A stretch of DNA of 64,000 bases, taken from contig NZ_JACHEB010000001.1 of assembly GCF_014201335.1 (NCBI RefSeq), positions 806,001-870,000 on the forward strand, given 5' to 3'. The notes below the pieces were generated by a model that searched no databases, was not told where the DNA came from, and was given only the letters and a program-made list of their open reading frames with translations. Position 1 is the stretch's first letter. Every line of letters starts with the position of its first letter. The translations under genes were made by a program, and so were the position numbers. Source of the stretch: Tunturiibacter gelidiferens (lineage in GTDB: Bacteria > Acidobacteriota > Terriglobia > Terriglobales > Acidobacteriaceae). This document shows positions 53,878 through 62,348 of this stretch, piece by piece.

Positions 53878-54029
53878 ATTGTGGTATCCTGTGATTCGCT
53901 GGGGACGTGTGCCTTCGAATGCCCAGACCCTATTTAGGGTCACCGGGCTTGCCAACGCGGTCTAAACCGCAATCTGCTCCCTGCCCATTACGTTACAACC
54001 AAGGGATCAATCCGCTTGAATACCACAAT
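53878..54029 (+). ncRNA. Structured 152-base segment before rpoD (candidate RNA or leader)
   Basis: The ends form a perfect ten-base pair ATTGTGGTAT (53878-53887) with ATACCACAAT (54020-54029). Inside are two perfect hairpins: ACCCTA-TT-TAGGGT (53927-53940) and GCGGT-CTAA-ACCGC (53957-53970). The whole is a closed, multi-stem fold lying 54 bases before the rpoD start codon. It could be a stable small RNA (for instance 6S-like, since a few phrases such as CCAAGGG recall it, too weak to claim), or a cis-acting leader of the sigma gene. No promoter or terminator signals are clear. Confidence 0.4.
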
Positions 54030-54082
54030 TACCACCAGCGGCATCCCAATTATCAGAATCTTTCGCAGGAGTGCGCACAGCC

Positions 54083-55792
54083 GTGGCTGAAGAAATTGAC
54101 AAGTACGAAGACGATATAGACAAGCTCATCGATACCGGGAAAGAAAAGGGCTATCTCACCTACGGCGAGGTCAACGACCTCCTGCCAGGTGACATCACCA
54201 CCCCTGACGACCTCGATGACCTCCTCACCACCATCAACACCCAGGGCATTGACGTCCTCTCGGGGGAAGAGCGCGCCAGCGGCCGCGATAAGTACGAGCC
54301 CGAAGCCGGCGAAGAGTCCGACGACGTAGAGCTCGACCTCTCGCCCGGGACCCTCGAAAAAACCAACGATCCCGTCCGCATGTACCTCCGCGAGATGGGT
54401 ACCGTTCCCCTGCTCACCCGCGAGGGCGAAGTCGAAATCGCCAAGCGCATCGAACGCGGCCAGCTCCGCGTCATGAAGGCCATCTCACGCTCGCCGATCG
54501 TCATCCGCGAAATCGTGGGCCTGGGGGAAGACCTTCGCCGCGGCGTTCGCAACATCAAGGAAGTCGTTACCTTCGACGAAGAAGAGCTCACCGAAGAGAT
54601 TCTGCAGGCTCGTGTCCGCGCCACCGCTGGACGCATCGACGTCATCGTCAAGCACCAGAAGAAGCTGCACGGCCTCGAAGAGAAGCTCGAAGCCCCTGCT
54701 GGTAAAGACGCCAAAGCCAAGGCCAAAGAGATCCGCAAGACCCGTTGGCTCATCGGCCGCGAGCACGTCTACATCAACCGCATCGTTCGCGAGCTGAAGT
54801 ACACCAACGGCGAAAAGAAGCGCCTGCTCGACAAGGTCAACAAGACCGTCGACGCTATGCGTACCCTCGAGCGCCAGATCAAGACCCTCGAGACCAAGCA
54901 CGAAGCCTCGAAATCCGAAGAGCTACGCAAAGAGTATCGCCGGCAGCAGAAGAACTGCCGCACCGATCTCGAGCGCGTCGAAGCCGACGCCGGCATCTCC
55001 ATCGCCGACCTCAAGCGCACCCAGCGCGAGATGATCCAAGGCGATATGGACGCCGAGCGTGCCAAGCGCGAGCTTATCGAAGCCAATCTTCGTCTCGTCG
55101 TCTCCATCGCGAAGAAGTACACCAACCGCGGTCTCCAGTTCCTCGACCTCATTCAGGAGGGCAACATCGGCCTCATGAAGGCCGTCGACAAGTTCGAGTA
55201 CCGTCGTGGTTACAAATTCTCTACCTACGCCACTTGGTGGATCCGTCAGGCCATCACCCGCGCCATTGCGGACCAGGCCCGCACCATCCGTATCCCGGTC
55301 CACATGATCGAGACCATCAACAAGCTCATCCGCACCAGCCGTCAGCTCGTGCAGGAGCTTGGCCGCGAAGCCTCCTCAGAAGAGATCGCTCGCCGCATGG
55401 ACATCCCGGTCGCCAAGGTCCGCAAGGTCCTCAAGATCGCTCAGGAACCCATCTCCCTCGAGACTCCCATCGGAGAAGAGGAAGATTCGCACCTCGGAGA
55501 CTTCATCGAAGACCGCATGGCCGTCTCCCCGGCCGACGCCGTCATCAGCGTCAACCTCAAGGAGTACACCTCGCAGGTCCTCCGCACGCTGACCCCACGC
55601 GAAGAGCGTGTGATCAAGATGCGTTTCGGCCTCGAAGACGGCTCCGAGCACACCCTTGAAGAGGTCGGCCAATCCTTCCAGGTCACCCGCGAGCGCATTC
55701 GCCAGATAGAGGCCAAGGCACTCCGCAAGCTCCGTCACCCCAGCCGCAGCCGCAAGCTGAAGGCCTTCGTCGACGGCGTCAAAGACATGTAA
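54083..55792 (+). CDS. rpoD: Primary RNA polymerase sigma factor, sigma-70 (RpoD)
   Basis: 569 residues from GTG 54083, with AGGAG ten bases upstream; GTG 54071 lies too close to it. Region 1.1 is recognisable at 1-80, region 1.2 ([17 protein letters not shown]) at about 95, then a charged non-conserved helical insert (about 200-330). Regions 2.1-2.4 hold [40 protein letters not shown] and the -10 binder, region 3 [20 protein letters not shown], and region 4 ([34 protein letters not shown]) the -35 binder. This is the housekeeping sigma factor. A terminator follows. Confidence 0.97.
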   Translation: MAEEIDKYEDDIDKLIDTGKEKGYLTYGEVNDLLPGDITTPDDLDDLLTTINTQGIDVLSGEERASGRDKYEPEAGEESDDVELDLSPGTLEKTNDPVRMYLREMGTVPLLTREGEVEIAKRIERGQLRVMKAISRSPIVIREIVGLGEDLRRGVRNIKEVVTFDEEELTEEILQARVRATAGRIDVIVKHQKKLHGLEEKLEAPAGKDAKAKAKEIRKTRWLIGREHVYINRIVRELKYTNGEKKRLLDKVNKTVDAMRTLERQIKTLETKHEASKSEELRKEYRRQQKNCRTDLERVEADAGISIADLKRTQREMIQGDMDAERAKRELIEANLRLVVSIAKKYTNRGLQFLDLIQEGNIGLMKAVDKFEYRRGYKFSTYATWWIRQAITRAIADQARTIRIPVHMIETINKLIRTSRQLVQELGREASSEEIARRMDIPVAKVRKVLKIAQEPISLETPIGEEEDSHLGDFIEDRMAVSPADAVISVNLKEYTSQVLRTLTPREERVIKMRFGLEDGSEHTLEEVGQSFQVTRERIRQIEAKALRKLRHPSRSRKLKAFVDGVKDM

Positions 55793-55820
55793 CTCCATTC
55801 ATCACAATTCACACACGACG

Positions 55821-55852
55821 GGGCGCCAACGAAAGCTGGCGCCCTTTCCTTT
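55821..55852 (+). terminator. Rho-independent terminator of rpoD
   Basis: GGGCGCCA / TGGCGCCC stem (55821-55828, 55837-55844) with an eight-base loop ACGAAAGC and the tail TTTCCTTT. Located 29 bases after the rpoD stop. Confidence 0.9.
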
Positions 55853-55865
55853 GCATCAAACACCG

Positions 55866-55952
55866 TCTCCCGACCAACGGGAGGGCCAACCGGAGGAGTA
55901 CACAAGTCACCAAGTGACCGCCCCGCGCGCAGCGGGACCGTCCCGCAGGACA
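55866..55952 (+). repeat. REP-like repeat, locus D (single half-element, diverged arm)
   Basis: TCCCGACCAACGGGAG, then TACACAAGTCACCAAGTGAC (one change in the loop from loci A-C), then CCGCGCGCAGCGGGACCGTCC. It lies between the rpoD terminator and the GT-C gene. Confidence 0.82.
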
Positions 55953-56026
55953 AATGTTTTACAAGATCCTTCATCACTTCTGAGATGATAAAGATCTATA
56001 AGCACACCGGAGGACCTCCCCACCGC

Positions 56027-57868
56027 ATGACACTCCCCAAGCCGGAGCCCAACCGTCTCCCCTACTGGCTGCGTCGTCTCTGGCCCATCTACTGCTTCCT
56101 CGCCGCGCTCGTCACCTTCGGCTATGCCCTCTACGATCCCTACCAGATCGACGGTGACGCGGTCTCCTATATGGATATCGGCGACCTCATCCGCGCTCAC
56201 AACTGGCACGGCATCATCAACGGCTATTGGAACCCACTCTACCCAGCCGCGCTCTCCCTCGGCCACACCGTCTTCCATTCCACTCGCTACAACGAACTCC
56301 ACGCCTACTACATGGTCAACTTCGGCATCTTCCTCCTGGAGATGCTGGCCATCGTCGCCTTTACCGACGCACTCGTCCAACTTCGTGAGCTCCGCGAAGA
56401 CTCTAAGTCGTTCCTCCCGTCCTTCCTCCTCGATCGCTACACCCTCCGCTATCTCGGCGTGGGCCTTCTCATCATCTCCACCCAGCGCGAACTCAGCATG
56501 GGCAAGGTCCGTCCCGACGCACTCCTTCAGGCCTTCCTGCTTCTCGGCCTGGCTGCGCTCCTAAAACATCTCGCCACCAGCCATCTCCGTTACGCCGCGC
56601 TCATGGGGATCGCTCTCGGCCTCGCCTACCTCACCAAATCCTTCGCTTTCCTCTTCACTTTCCTCTGCATCATCGCGCTCATCGTCTTCCGCGTCGCCTG
56701 GCAGCGTTGCTCCGCAACGCGTGCAGCAGCAGCCGGCCTCCTGGCTCTCATCTGCTTCGCCATCGTCGCCGGCCCATACGTCGCCGCGCTCTCGAAACAA
56801 AAGGGCCGCTTCGACTTCGGCGACTCCGGCAACCTCAACTATGCCTGGTTTGTCAGCGGCACCGAAAAAATGCACCTCCAGCCCGACCAGACCTCCTCAT
56901 TCGGCGCCGCCGAAGTTCACCTGACGCATCCCAACAAGCTTCTCCTGAAATCACCAGTCGTTGTCAGTTACAAACAACTCCCCTACGGGACCTACCCCGA
57001 CTGGTTTGATGCATCGTTCTGGAACGACCGCATCAAAGTCCACATGAACCCTCATCTCCAAGTCTCCGTCACGATCGCGTGCCTGGTGCGCATCCTCCGC
57101 TACATCGCAAACCATCCGGAAGCCTGGCTTCTGCTTGTCGTACTCTTTCTCATCGGAGCGCGCCTGCGCGTCGATTGGAGACCGCACGCCAATGCATTCT
57201 GGCTTACCCCCGTCTTGCTGGGTGCTGGCGTCTTCTGCATCTACAGTATGGTCAACGTAGAAGATCGATATATCGCATTTGGCTTTCTCGCCGTGCTCCT
57301 GCCTGCCTTCGCCGCGCTCCGTCATTCTGGCAAGGTGCCAACCCCCATCACCGAAAACGCGGCCTCTGCCGTCGTGCTTTTACTGGCGCTCCTGGCAGTA
57401 GGAGAATCGGCTCGAATAGTCGGAGAACTACGACGCAACCTCAAGGTCGCCCAGTCTCCCGCTGGTTGGTATGACCCTGACACCTTCGGAGCAGCGCAAG
57501 CGCTCAATGCCCTCGGCGTCGGCCCTGGCGATACCGTCGCCTGTATCGGAGACAAGGCGTGCCTCGACACCCATTACTGGGCAAGATTGGCGGGCGTTCG
57601 CATCCTCACCGAGATCTACAAGCCCGCTGAGTACCCTGTTTACTCCGTTCTCGCCGATATGCCGAATCGCGACCAGGTCATTGATACCGTGCGCAGCCAG
57701 GGTGGCAAGGTCCTCATCGGCTACTTCACCCCCGGCGTCATGACTGGCACCAATCCCATCTCTGCCGGCTGGCTCGAGTTGGACAGCTCCCCCTTCTACG
57801 CCCTTCCGCTCAATCTTCCTGAGACACCTCCCGCGGGAAACACACACCCTAATGCCGCGAGTCATTAA
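56027..57868 (+). CDS. GT-C fold membrane glycosyltransferase-like protein
   Basis: 613 residues from ATG 56027; an ATG at 55985 is in frame, GGAGG sits between them. About nine to eleven membrane helices; the first luminal loop has DPYQIDGDAVSYMDIGD, the acidic DxD-like site usual in the GT-C/ArnT family that transfers sugars from polyprenyl phosphates. A C-terminal soluble periplasmic part (about 490-613) includes YDPDTFGAAQALNALGVGPG and PNRDQVIDTVRSQGGKVLIG. The neighbour, a GT2 polyprenyl-phosphate-like transferase, overlaps its 3' end by 17 bases or more depending on start, and both probably act on one glycan. Confidence 0.75.
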   Translation: MTLPKPEPNRLPYWLRRLWPIYCFLAALVTFGYALYDPYQIDGDAVSYMDIGDLIRAHNWHGIINGYWNPLYPAALSLGHTVFHSTRYNELHAYYMVNFGIFLLEMLAIVAFTDALVQLRELREDSKSFLPSFLLDRYTLRYLGVGLLIISTQRELSMGKVRPDALLQAFLLLGLAALLKHLATSHLRYAALMGIALGLAYLTKSFAFLFTFLCIIALIVFRVAWQRCSATRAAAAGLLALICFAIVAGPYVAALSKQKGRFDFGDSGNLNYAWFVSGTEKMHLQPDQTSSFGAAEVHLTHPNKLLLKSPVVVSYKQLPYGTYPDWFDASFWNDRIKVHMNPHLQVSVTIACLVRILRYIANHPEAWLLLVVLFLIGARLRVDWRPHANAFWLTPVLLGAGVFCIYSMVNVEDRYIAFGFLAVLLPAFAALRHSGKVPTPITENAASAVVLLLALLAVGESARIVGELRRNLKVAQSPAGWYDPDTFGAAQALNALGVGPGDTVACIGDKACLDTHYWARLAGVRILTEIYKPAEYPVYSVLADMPNRDQVIDTVRSQGGKVLIGYFTPGVMTGTNPISAGWLELDSSPFYALPLNLPETPPAGNTHPNAASH

Positions 57869-57884
57869 GCACCACTTTGGTAGC

Positions 57885-59045
57885 ATGCAAACAATGAGCG
57901 ATCTGACTGTAACCATCCTGATGCCATGCCTTAACGAGGCAGAGACACTAGCCTTTTGCGTTCGTCAGGCGGTCACCGCTCTCCGAGACAATAATGTCGA
58001 AGGCGAAGTCGTCGTCGCCGACAACGGCAGCACCGACGGCTCACAGAAGATCGCAACCGACGAGGGAGCCCGCGTCGTCAACGTCCCCACGCGCGGCTAT
58101 GGCGCCGCTCTCATCGCCGGTATCGAAGCTGCCCGCGGCAAGTACGTCCTGATGGCCGACGCTGACGCCAGCTATCACTTCGAGCATCTCCCCCGCTTTC
58201 TCCCAAAGCTCGACGAAGGCTACGACCTCGTCATGGGCAACCGGTTCTCCGGCTCCATCGAGCCTGGAGCGATGCCGCCACTCCACCGCTACCTCGGCAA
58301 CCCCGTCCTCTCCTCCATCGGCCGCATCTTCTTCCGTATCCCCGTCCGCGACTTCCACTGCGGACTCCGCGCCTTCCGCCGCGATCCCATCCTCGCTCTC
58401 AACCTCCGCACCACCGGAATGGAATTCGCCTCTGAGATGGTCGTGAAATCCTCCCTCGCCGGCCTTCGCATGACCGAGGTCCCCACAACACTCTCGCCCG
58501 ACGGCCGCAGCCGCCCACCTCACCTTCGATCCTGGCGCGACGGCTGGCGTCACCTGCGCTTCCTTCTACTCTTCAGCCCCCGTTGGCTTTTCCTGATCCC
58601 GGGCGTCGTCACCTTCTTCGTCGGCGTCCTTCTCTCTCTCTGGCTCATTCCCGGCCCACAAACCGTCGGTCGCTGGACCTTCGATGTCGACACACTCACC
58701 TACGCTCTCGGCCTCGTCCTTATCGGAGCCCACATCTCTGTCTTCGCCGTCAGTGCCCGCGTCTTCGGCACACAAGAAGGCTTCCTCCCGCCCAATCCAA
58801 AGTTCGAGCGTATCTTCAACTACATCAATCTCGAAGTAGGTTTGCTCTTCGGAGCCGCATTTCTTCTGCTTGGGATGGGCATCCTCGGCTACGCTCTTCA
58901 CATCTGGCACGGTGCCGGATTCGGAAATCTCTCTCCCCAGCGCATGCTTCGCCTCACCTTGCCTTCAGCAACCTGCTTCATGTTGGGGGTAGAGGCCATC
59001 TTCGGAAGCTTCTTCCTAAGCCTGCTCGGAATGAACCGCCGCTAA
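57885..59045 (+). CDS. GT2 glycosyltransferase, polyprenyl-phosphate-mannose synthase-like (DPM1 type) with membrane tail
   Basis: 386 residues from ATG 57885 (ATG 57894 also possible; the frame opens at 57852). The GT2 domain has VTILMPCLNEAETLAFCV, VVVADNGSTDGS (sugar-nucleotide site), and the DADASYHFEH and GNRFSGSIEPGAM metal-binding DxD region. C-terminal residues 225-386 carry four membrane helices. Such enzymes load a sugar onto polyprenyl phosphate, which a GT-C enzyme like the preceding gene product then uses. The two genes are adjacent and possibly co-regulated. The sugar is not predictable. Confidence 0.85.
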   Translation: MQTMSDLTVTILMPCLNEAETLAFCVRQAVTALRDNNVEGEVVVADNGSTDGSQKIATDEGARVVNVPTRGYGAALIAGIEAARGKYVLMADADASYHFEHLPRFLPKLDEGYDLVMGNRFSGSIEPGAMPPLHRYLGNPVLSSIGRIFFRIPVRDFHCGLRAFRRDPILALNLRTTGMEFASEMVVKSSLAGLRMTEVPTTLSPDGRSRPPHLRSWRDGWRHLRFLLLFSPRWLFLIPGVVTFFVGVLLSLWLIPGPQTVGRWTFDVDTLTYALGLVLIGAHISVFAVSARVFGTQEGFLPPNPKFERIFNYINLEVGLLFGAAFLLLGMGILGYALHIWHGAGFGNLSPQRMLRLTLPSATCFMLGVEAIFGSFFLSLLGMNRR

Positions 59046-59073
59046 GCAAGCGAAGCTGGATACAAACACAACA

Positions 59074-59115
59074 CGACGCGGCCAAGTCTGCCCGACTCAA
59101 CCGCGTCGCCTTTCT
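59074..59115. terminator. Hairpin terminator between convergent genes
   Basis: CGACGCGG (59074-59081) pairs with CCGCGTCG (59101-59108), 19-base loop, then CCTTTCT. Suited to end both the GT2 gene and the minus-strand gene at 59126. Confidence 0.65.
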
Positions 59116-59125
59116 AATTCAAATA

Positions 59126-59335
59126 TTAGGCCTGCGCTGCAGGTACAAACCCATCGCATCCGCCGATGGGCGAAACCTTCAGGTGCAACGCAGCATGCTT
59201 CGGATGACCACACTCATCCAAAACAGCCGCGTCTGCTTTTTTACTTGTCAAAATCGTGACCAACACCGAACTCTTCGCGTGATGCTCGCCAAAGTGGTTG
59301 CAAAGTCCGCACTGTCCGTTGTGAACTGCCTGCAT
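59126..59335 (-). CDS. Small Cys/His-rich protein, unknown
   Basis: 69 residues from ATG 59335 with AGGAGG six bases upstream, an unusually strong site. Cysteines and histidines occur as HNGQCGLCNHFGEHHAK near the start and LDECGHPKHAALHLKVS, GGCDGF later, giving a CxxC-x3-H and a second CGHPKH group that could bind one or two metal ions. No signal peptide. Not recognised; a family of short acidobacterial metal-binding proteins seems likely. It is too short for many annotation tools but the ribosome site supports it. Confidence 0.65.
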   Translation of the reverse strand: MQAVHNGQCGLCNHFGEHHAKSSVLVTILTSKKADAAVLDECGHPKHAALHLKVSPIGGCDGFVPAAQA

Positions 59336-59555
59336 AACAACCTCCTGCTTTCTCTTAATCTGACTCACGATCACGCCGCGCCGTTGCATCGCACATCATG
59401 ATTTGTCGAAACTCTACGCTCTCTGAAATTGACTGTAAATTGCGACCAATGAAGTCGGCATACAGTTGTCGGACGACCCGAAGTGTTGACAAGCGGGGAA
59501 CCGCTGCTCATTTCGCAACGTACTTGCTCTTGCATTCATCAAGAGGAGCAAAATC

Positions 59556-60002
59556 ATGCAGATCACCGATCCTCTCTACACTGCCAGCATGACCGACCAG
59601 CAGCGAGGCTGGTTCTATGCCGAGTACGAACGCGCCCGCAAAGACGAGACGACTGGCGTTCTGCTTGCACTCTTCCTTGGCGCATTCGGTATCCACCACT
59701 TTTACCTCCGCCGAAACACCGCAGGCATCGTCTACCTCATTTTCTTTTGGACAGGCATCACCGCAGTCCTGGGTGTCGTCGAGTGCTTCTTCATGCCAGG
59801 ACGCGTTCGTCAGTACAACGCCGCCCTGGCAATCTACATCTCCAGCCAAATTCTCGCCGCTTCCGGCCTGGATAGCGCTCCAACCGCTGCAGACTCACAC
59901 TGCCCGTCCTGCAGCAGCCCCATCGACCCCGCCGCGTTGTTCTGCACTCACTGCGGAGCCGCAATCACGCACAACCAACTCAGCGCCCAGACCGCCGTGT
60001 AA
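59556..60002 (+). CDS. TM2-domain protein with C-terminal zinc ribbon
   Basis: 148 residues, GAGGAG ten bases before the ATG. A TM2 domain (about 33-90) has LLALFLGAFGIHHFYLRRNT, the TM2 signature GxxGxHxFYLG-type, two helices, and the typical IxxWTxxxxxxxxxD ending in another form. The last 35 residues form a CPSC/CTHC zinc ribbon (CPSCSSPIDPAALFCTHCG). The pairing of TM2 with a zinc ribbon is common in bacteria and its role is unknown. Bracketed by a strong terminator downstream. The N-terminal 30 residues are charged and probably cytoplasmic. Confidence 0.85.
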   Translation: MQITDPLYTASMTDQQRGWFYAEYERARKDETTGVLLALFLGAFGIHHFYLRRNTAGIVYLIFFWTGITAVLGVVECFFMPGRVRQYNAALAIYISSQILAASGLDSAPTAADSHCPSCSSPIDPAALFCTHCGAAITHNQLSAQTAV

Positions 60003-60016
60003 CCATCGCGCAAACG

Positions 60017-60046
60017 AGAAGGGCTCCATCAGGAGCCCTTCTCTCA
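60017..60046 (+). terminator. Hairpin terminator after the TM2 gene
   Basis: Perfect twelve-base stem GAGAAGGGCTCC / GGAGCCCTTCTC (60017-60028, 60033-60044) with loop ATCA, ending T-C-T-C rather than a T run. Confidence 0.8.
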
Positions 60047-60077
60047 ACGTCTCAAAAGTCACACAACGTGGCGGCAA

Positions 60078-60407
60078 TTACGCACCAGAGTTGTGCTTCA
60101 CCGCCGCCTCATATCCAGCCGTGAAGTTCGAACGGTACTCATCGCGAGCCGCTCCCTTCACTGGTGGGTGAAGATACAGGTGAGACGACTTCGCGTCGAC
60201 CTTTCGCTTCGCCGTAATGTCCAGCTGCGCCGCATCGACTCCATCACGATAGGCCGACTGCGCCTGCTCCGTCCCCGGAGGAGGCGTATTCCAACTCCGC
60301 GTCTCTGTCGTCGGTGCCTGATTCGCCTGGGCGTGTGCAAAAAATGTTGCACCGCTCATAAGTGCCACTGCCATCAGTGGTGTCCCAATTCGAGTTAGCT
60401 TGTTCAT
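60078..60407 (-). CDS. Small exported protein, unknown
   Basis: 109 residues from ATG 60407, which is preceded by GGAAAGAG; the longer frame to 60467 adds a non-conserved start. Signal peptide to about residue 27 (FFAHAQ). The mature protein is basic and helical with PPPGTEQAQSAYRDGVDAA and a repeated Asp-Ala-Lys-rich segment, ending YRSNFTAGYEAAVKHNSG, where two similar helices (YRDGVDAAQLD, YRSNFTAGYEAAV) look like internal duplication. Seen as a conserved small exported protein in Acidobacteriaceae, by recollection. It lies divergently from nothing; the next minus-strand gene is 115 bases upstream. Confidence 0.65.
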   Translation of the reverse strand: MNKLTRIGTPLMAVALMSGATFFAHAQANQAPTTETRSWNTPPPGTEQAQSAYRDGVDAAQLDITAKRKVDAKSSHLYLHPPVKGAARDEYRSNFTAGYEAAVKHNSGA

Positions 60408-60522
60408 TTCTCTTTCCTCTTTCCTTCCAGTCAGTAGATGCACCAGGAGGCCAGAGGAACTTACCATACCCCAATAATTACAAGCAAATTTACGTCGCCG
60501 ACGTGGTTAATCCCTGCCAACA

Positions 60523-61455
60523 CTACATATTTGTGTGGCCGCCGCGCATCTCCTCGTTGAAGGTAGGCTTGATGAACGCCAGCGCATGGGCCAGTTCCGC
60601 CGCATACTGTGCACGATGCCCCATTAGAGCTTCGGTCGGCGTCGCATATTCGGTATCCGCTGCAAGATGAACCAGCCCCTCGCCCGCCAGCACCGCAGCC
60701 GTCTTCTTCAGCTCCTCCACCGTCGAGTTCAGATACTGCGCATCCCGCGGATCGAGCAACCAAACCGGCTGTCCGCCGCCCAGCACACCCGACAACCAAA
60801 ACACTTTTGCAGACAGATACTCCTGCCGCTGCCCTTCGGTCGTGTCGTTGAAGTTGAACCGCTTCTTCCACGGACTGTAAAACCGCGTCGTCACAGGAAC
60901 AGGCTGCCGATTGCCACTCTTCACCAGCTCTAGCTGCCCCTGATCCATCGTCTTGCGCACAGCGTTGTAGATAAAGCCTTCCGCAAACGGCTGCTCCGGT
61001 GCCTTCACGATCTCCGCAAACGTCACGGTCATCGACGCCGCCACCTTCGCATGCAGCGGGTTCTCTTCCCCATCCTGCAGTCGAACCTCGCCATGCACCA
61101 GGAACGTATCCGCGCCCGAGGTCGACTCATGGAACGGCCAGGTAAACTTCTCGAAGCTCAGTGGCAAACCATGCAGCGTCAGGTAGCAGTCAGGCCGCGG
61201 ATTCTTCAACCGCTTCGCCGCCTCCGCCAGATAAATCCCAACCTCAGCCAGCATATCCGCGCGGCTGAAATCGAACTTGTCGCTCAGCTCCAGCACCTGC
61301 GTCTTCGCCCGGTCTGCAACCAACGCCAGCATGAATCGGGTGGTCGGATTACCCGAGAAATCCTGTCCCACTTCGCTCGAAATCACAACCAGGCCAGCCG
61401 CCTTCGCCGCCGCGTCTACCTGTCCAGCCAAAACCTCTTGCGTTCCCATTGCCAT
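60523..61455 (-). CDS. Conserved cytoplasmic protein, unknown
   Basis: 310 residues, GAGG seven bases before ATG 61455; ATG 61449 is also close. No signal peptide or membrane segment. Blocks such as FMLALVADRAKTQVLELSDK, the beta-rich centre (LHGLPLSFEKFTWPF), RFYSPWKKRFNFNDTTEGQR, and the C-terminal LAGEGLVHLAADTEYATPTE are visible. No known fold recognised. The end is His/Met-rich (EEMRGGHTNM). A gene of this kind is familiar as an unnamed protein in acidobacterial genomes. Possibly followed in the same direction by the small exported protein. Confidence 0.6.
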   Translation of the reverse strand: MAMGTQEVLAGQVDAAAKAAGLVVISSEVGQDFSGNPTTRFMLALVADRAKTQVLELSDKFDFSRADMLAEVGIYLAEAAKRLKNPRPDCYLTLHGLPLSFEKFTWPFHESTSGADTFLVHGEVRLQDGEENPLHAKVAASMTVTFAEIVKAPEQPFAEGFIYNAVRKTMDQGQLELVKSGNRQPVPVTTRFYSPWKKRFNFNDTTEGQRQEYLSAKVFWLSGVLGGGQPVWLLDPRDAQYLNSTVEELKKTAAVLAGEGLVHLAADTEYATPTEALMGHRAQYAAELAHALAFIKPTFNEEMRGGHTNM

Positions 61456-61614
61456 CTGCCTCGATCGTCCTTTGCGTTTTACGTATCTCCTCTATTTTAC
61501 GGGTTTTTGACCACCTTTAGCTCCCCATCGGACATTATCTCTGTCCAAAGATCTCTCTCGGAAACGCCACTCAACTCAGTCAAACGTCTCAAAAGTAAGA
61601 GACAACAACGTCAG

Positions 61615-62247
61615 CTAGGGATGCTTCGCAGCAGCAGCCTTATCCCCGGCTGCCACAGCCTTCTTAAACTCATCCACAGCAGGAACGTTATGCGAGCGAA
61701 GCCCACCCTTCGCGACATAACTCCATCCCACCGGGCTATCGAGAGGCTGTTTGCTATCGCCGTTGTAGACAAGGAACGTATCCTCCGTCGTTCCGACCTC
61801 CGCCTGCGGATGTGCGGAGTCGCGGTCCGCTGCATCAGGCATTCCCGAGCCGGTCCCGTCCGGTTGTCTGCCATGCTGAGCGCCAACCGACACCCCATTC
61901 TGTGTCGGATCAATCATCCCCACCCGGTTATTCTGCCGAGGATCGCTGACTGTCTGATCCACCACCCGAGAATGCCCTTTGCGAACCACGATGACCATGT
62001 CCGCCTGCTGGGTGCTGATTACAGGCTGAAACCTTCCCCAATTCAGCAGTGCTGTTTCAACGTCCTTTTGCGCAACCTGGTTTGCCCGCGGATCTTCAAT
62101 ATCAATTCCCGCGCCAGGATCGACGATCACCGCCACCGTGTGTGCGTGAAGAATATAATCCGGCACACTCTTCTCCGCCTTATTCTTCGCCAGCCCAGGA
62201 ACCGCAATCAGCAGGCACACCGTTACAGTCAAAAGACGTCGCAGCAT
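61615..62247 (-). CDS. Exported conserved protein, unknown
   Basis: 210 residues, GGAGG eight bases before ATG 62247. Signal peptide to about residue 20 (GLAKNKA). The mature part contains DYILHAHTVAVIVDPGAGID and IEDPRANQVAQKDVETALL, a helix-strand pattern with LLNWGRFQPVIS and ADMVIVVRKGHSRVV, then a polar variable stretch and the end WSYVAKGGLRSHNVPAVDEF. I recognise the same motif order from several Acidobacteriaceae genomes as a protein with no assigned function, often exported as a small periplasmic factor. Single gene between two others of the same strand (100 bases or more apart). Confidence 0.65.
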   Translation of the reverse strand: MLRRLLTVTVCLLIAVPGLAKNKAEKSVPDYILHAHTVAVIVDPGAGIDIEDPRANQVAQKDVETALLNWGRFQPVISTQQADMVIVVRKGHSRVVDQTVSDPRQNNRVGMIDPTQNGVSVGAQHGRQPDGTGSGMPDAADRDSAHPQAEVGTTEDTFLVYNGDSKQPLDSPVGWSYVAKGGLRSHNVPAVDEFKKAVAAGDKAAAAKHP

Positions 62248-62348
62248 TCCACCCTCCTACGTACTCCGCCGAAAATTCTACGCCACCTCGCGCAAGCCAC
62301 GCACCGCGCACATCTAGCTCGAGGCTTCGCGCGAGTACGTGGCCTAAA

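Noticed and set aside
53878..54029. Identification of the rpoD leader as 6S RNA
   Set aside because: Only scattered short phrases match; no clear central bubble or promoter, so only a structured candidate is claimed.
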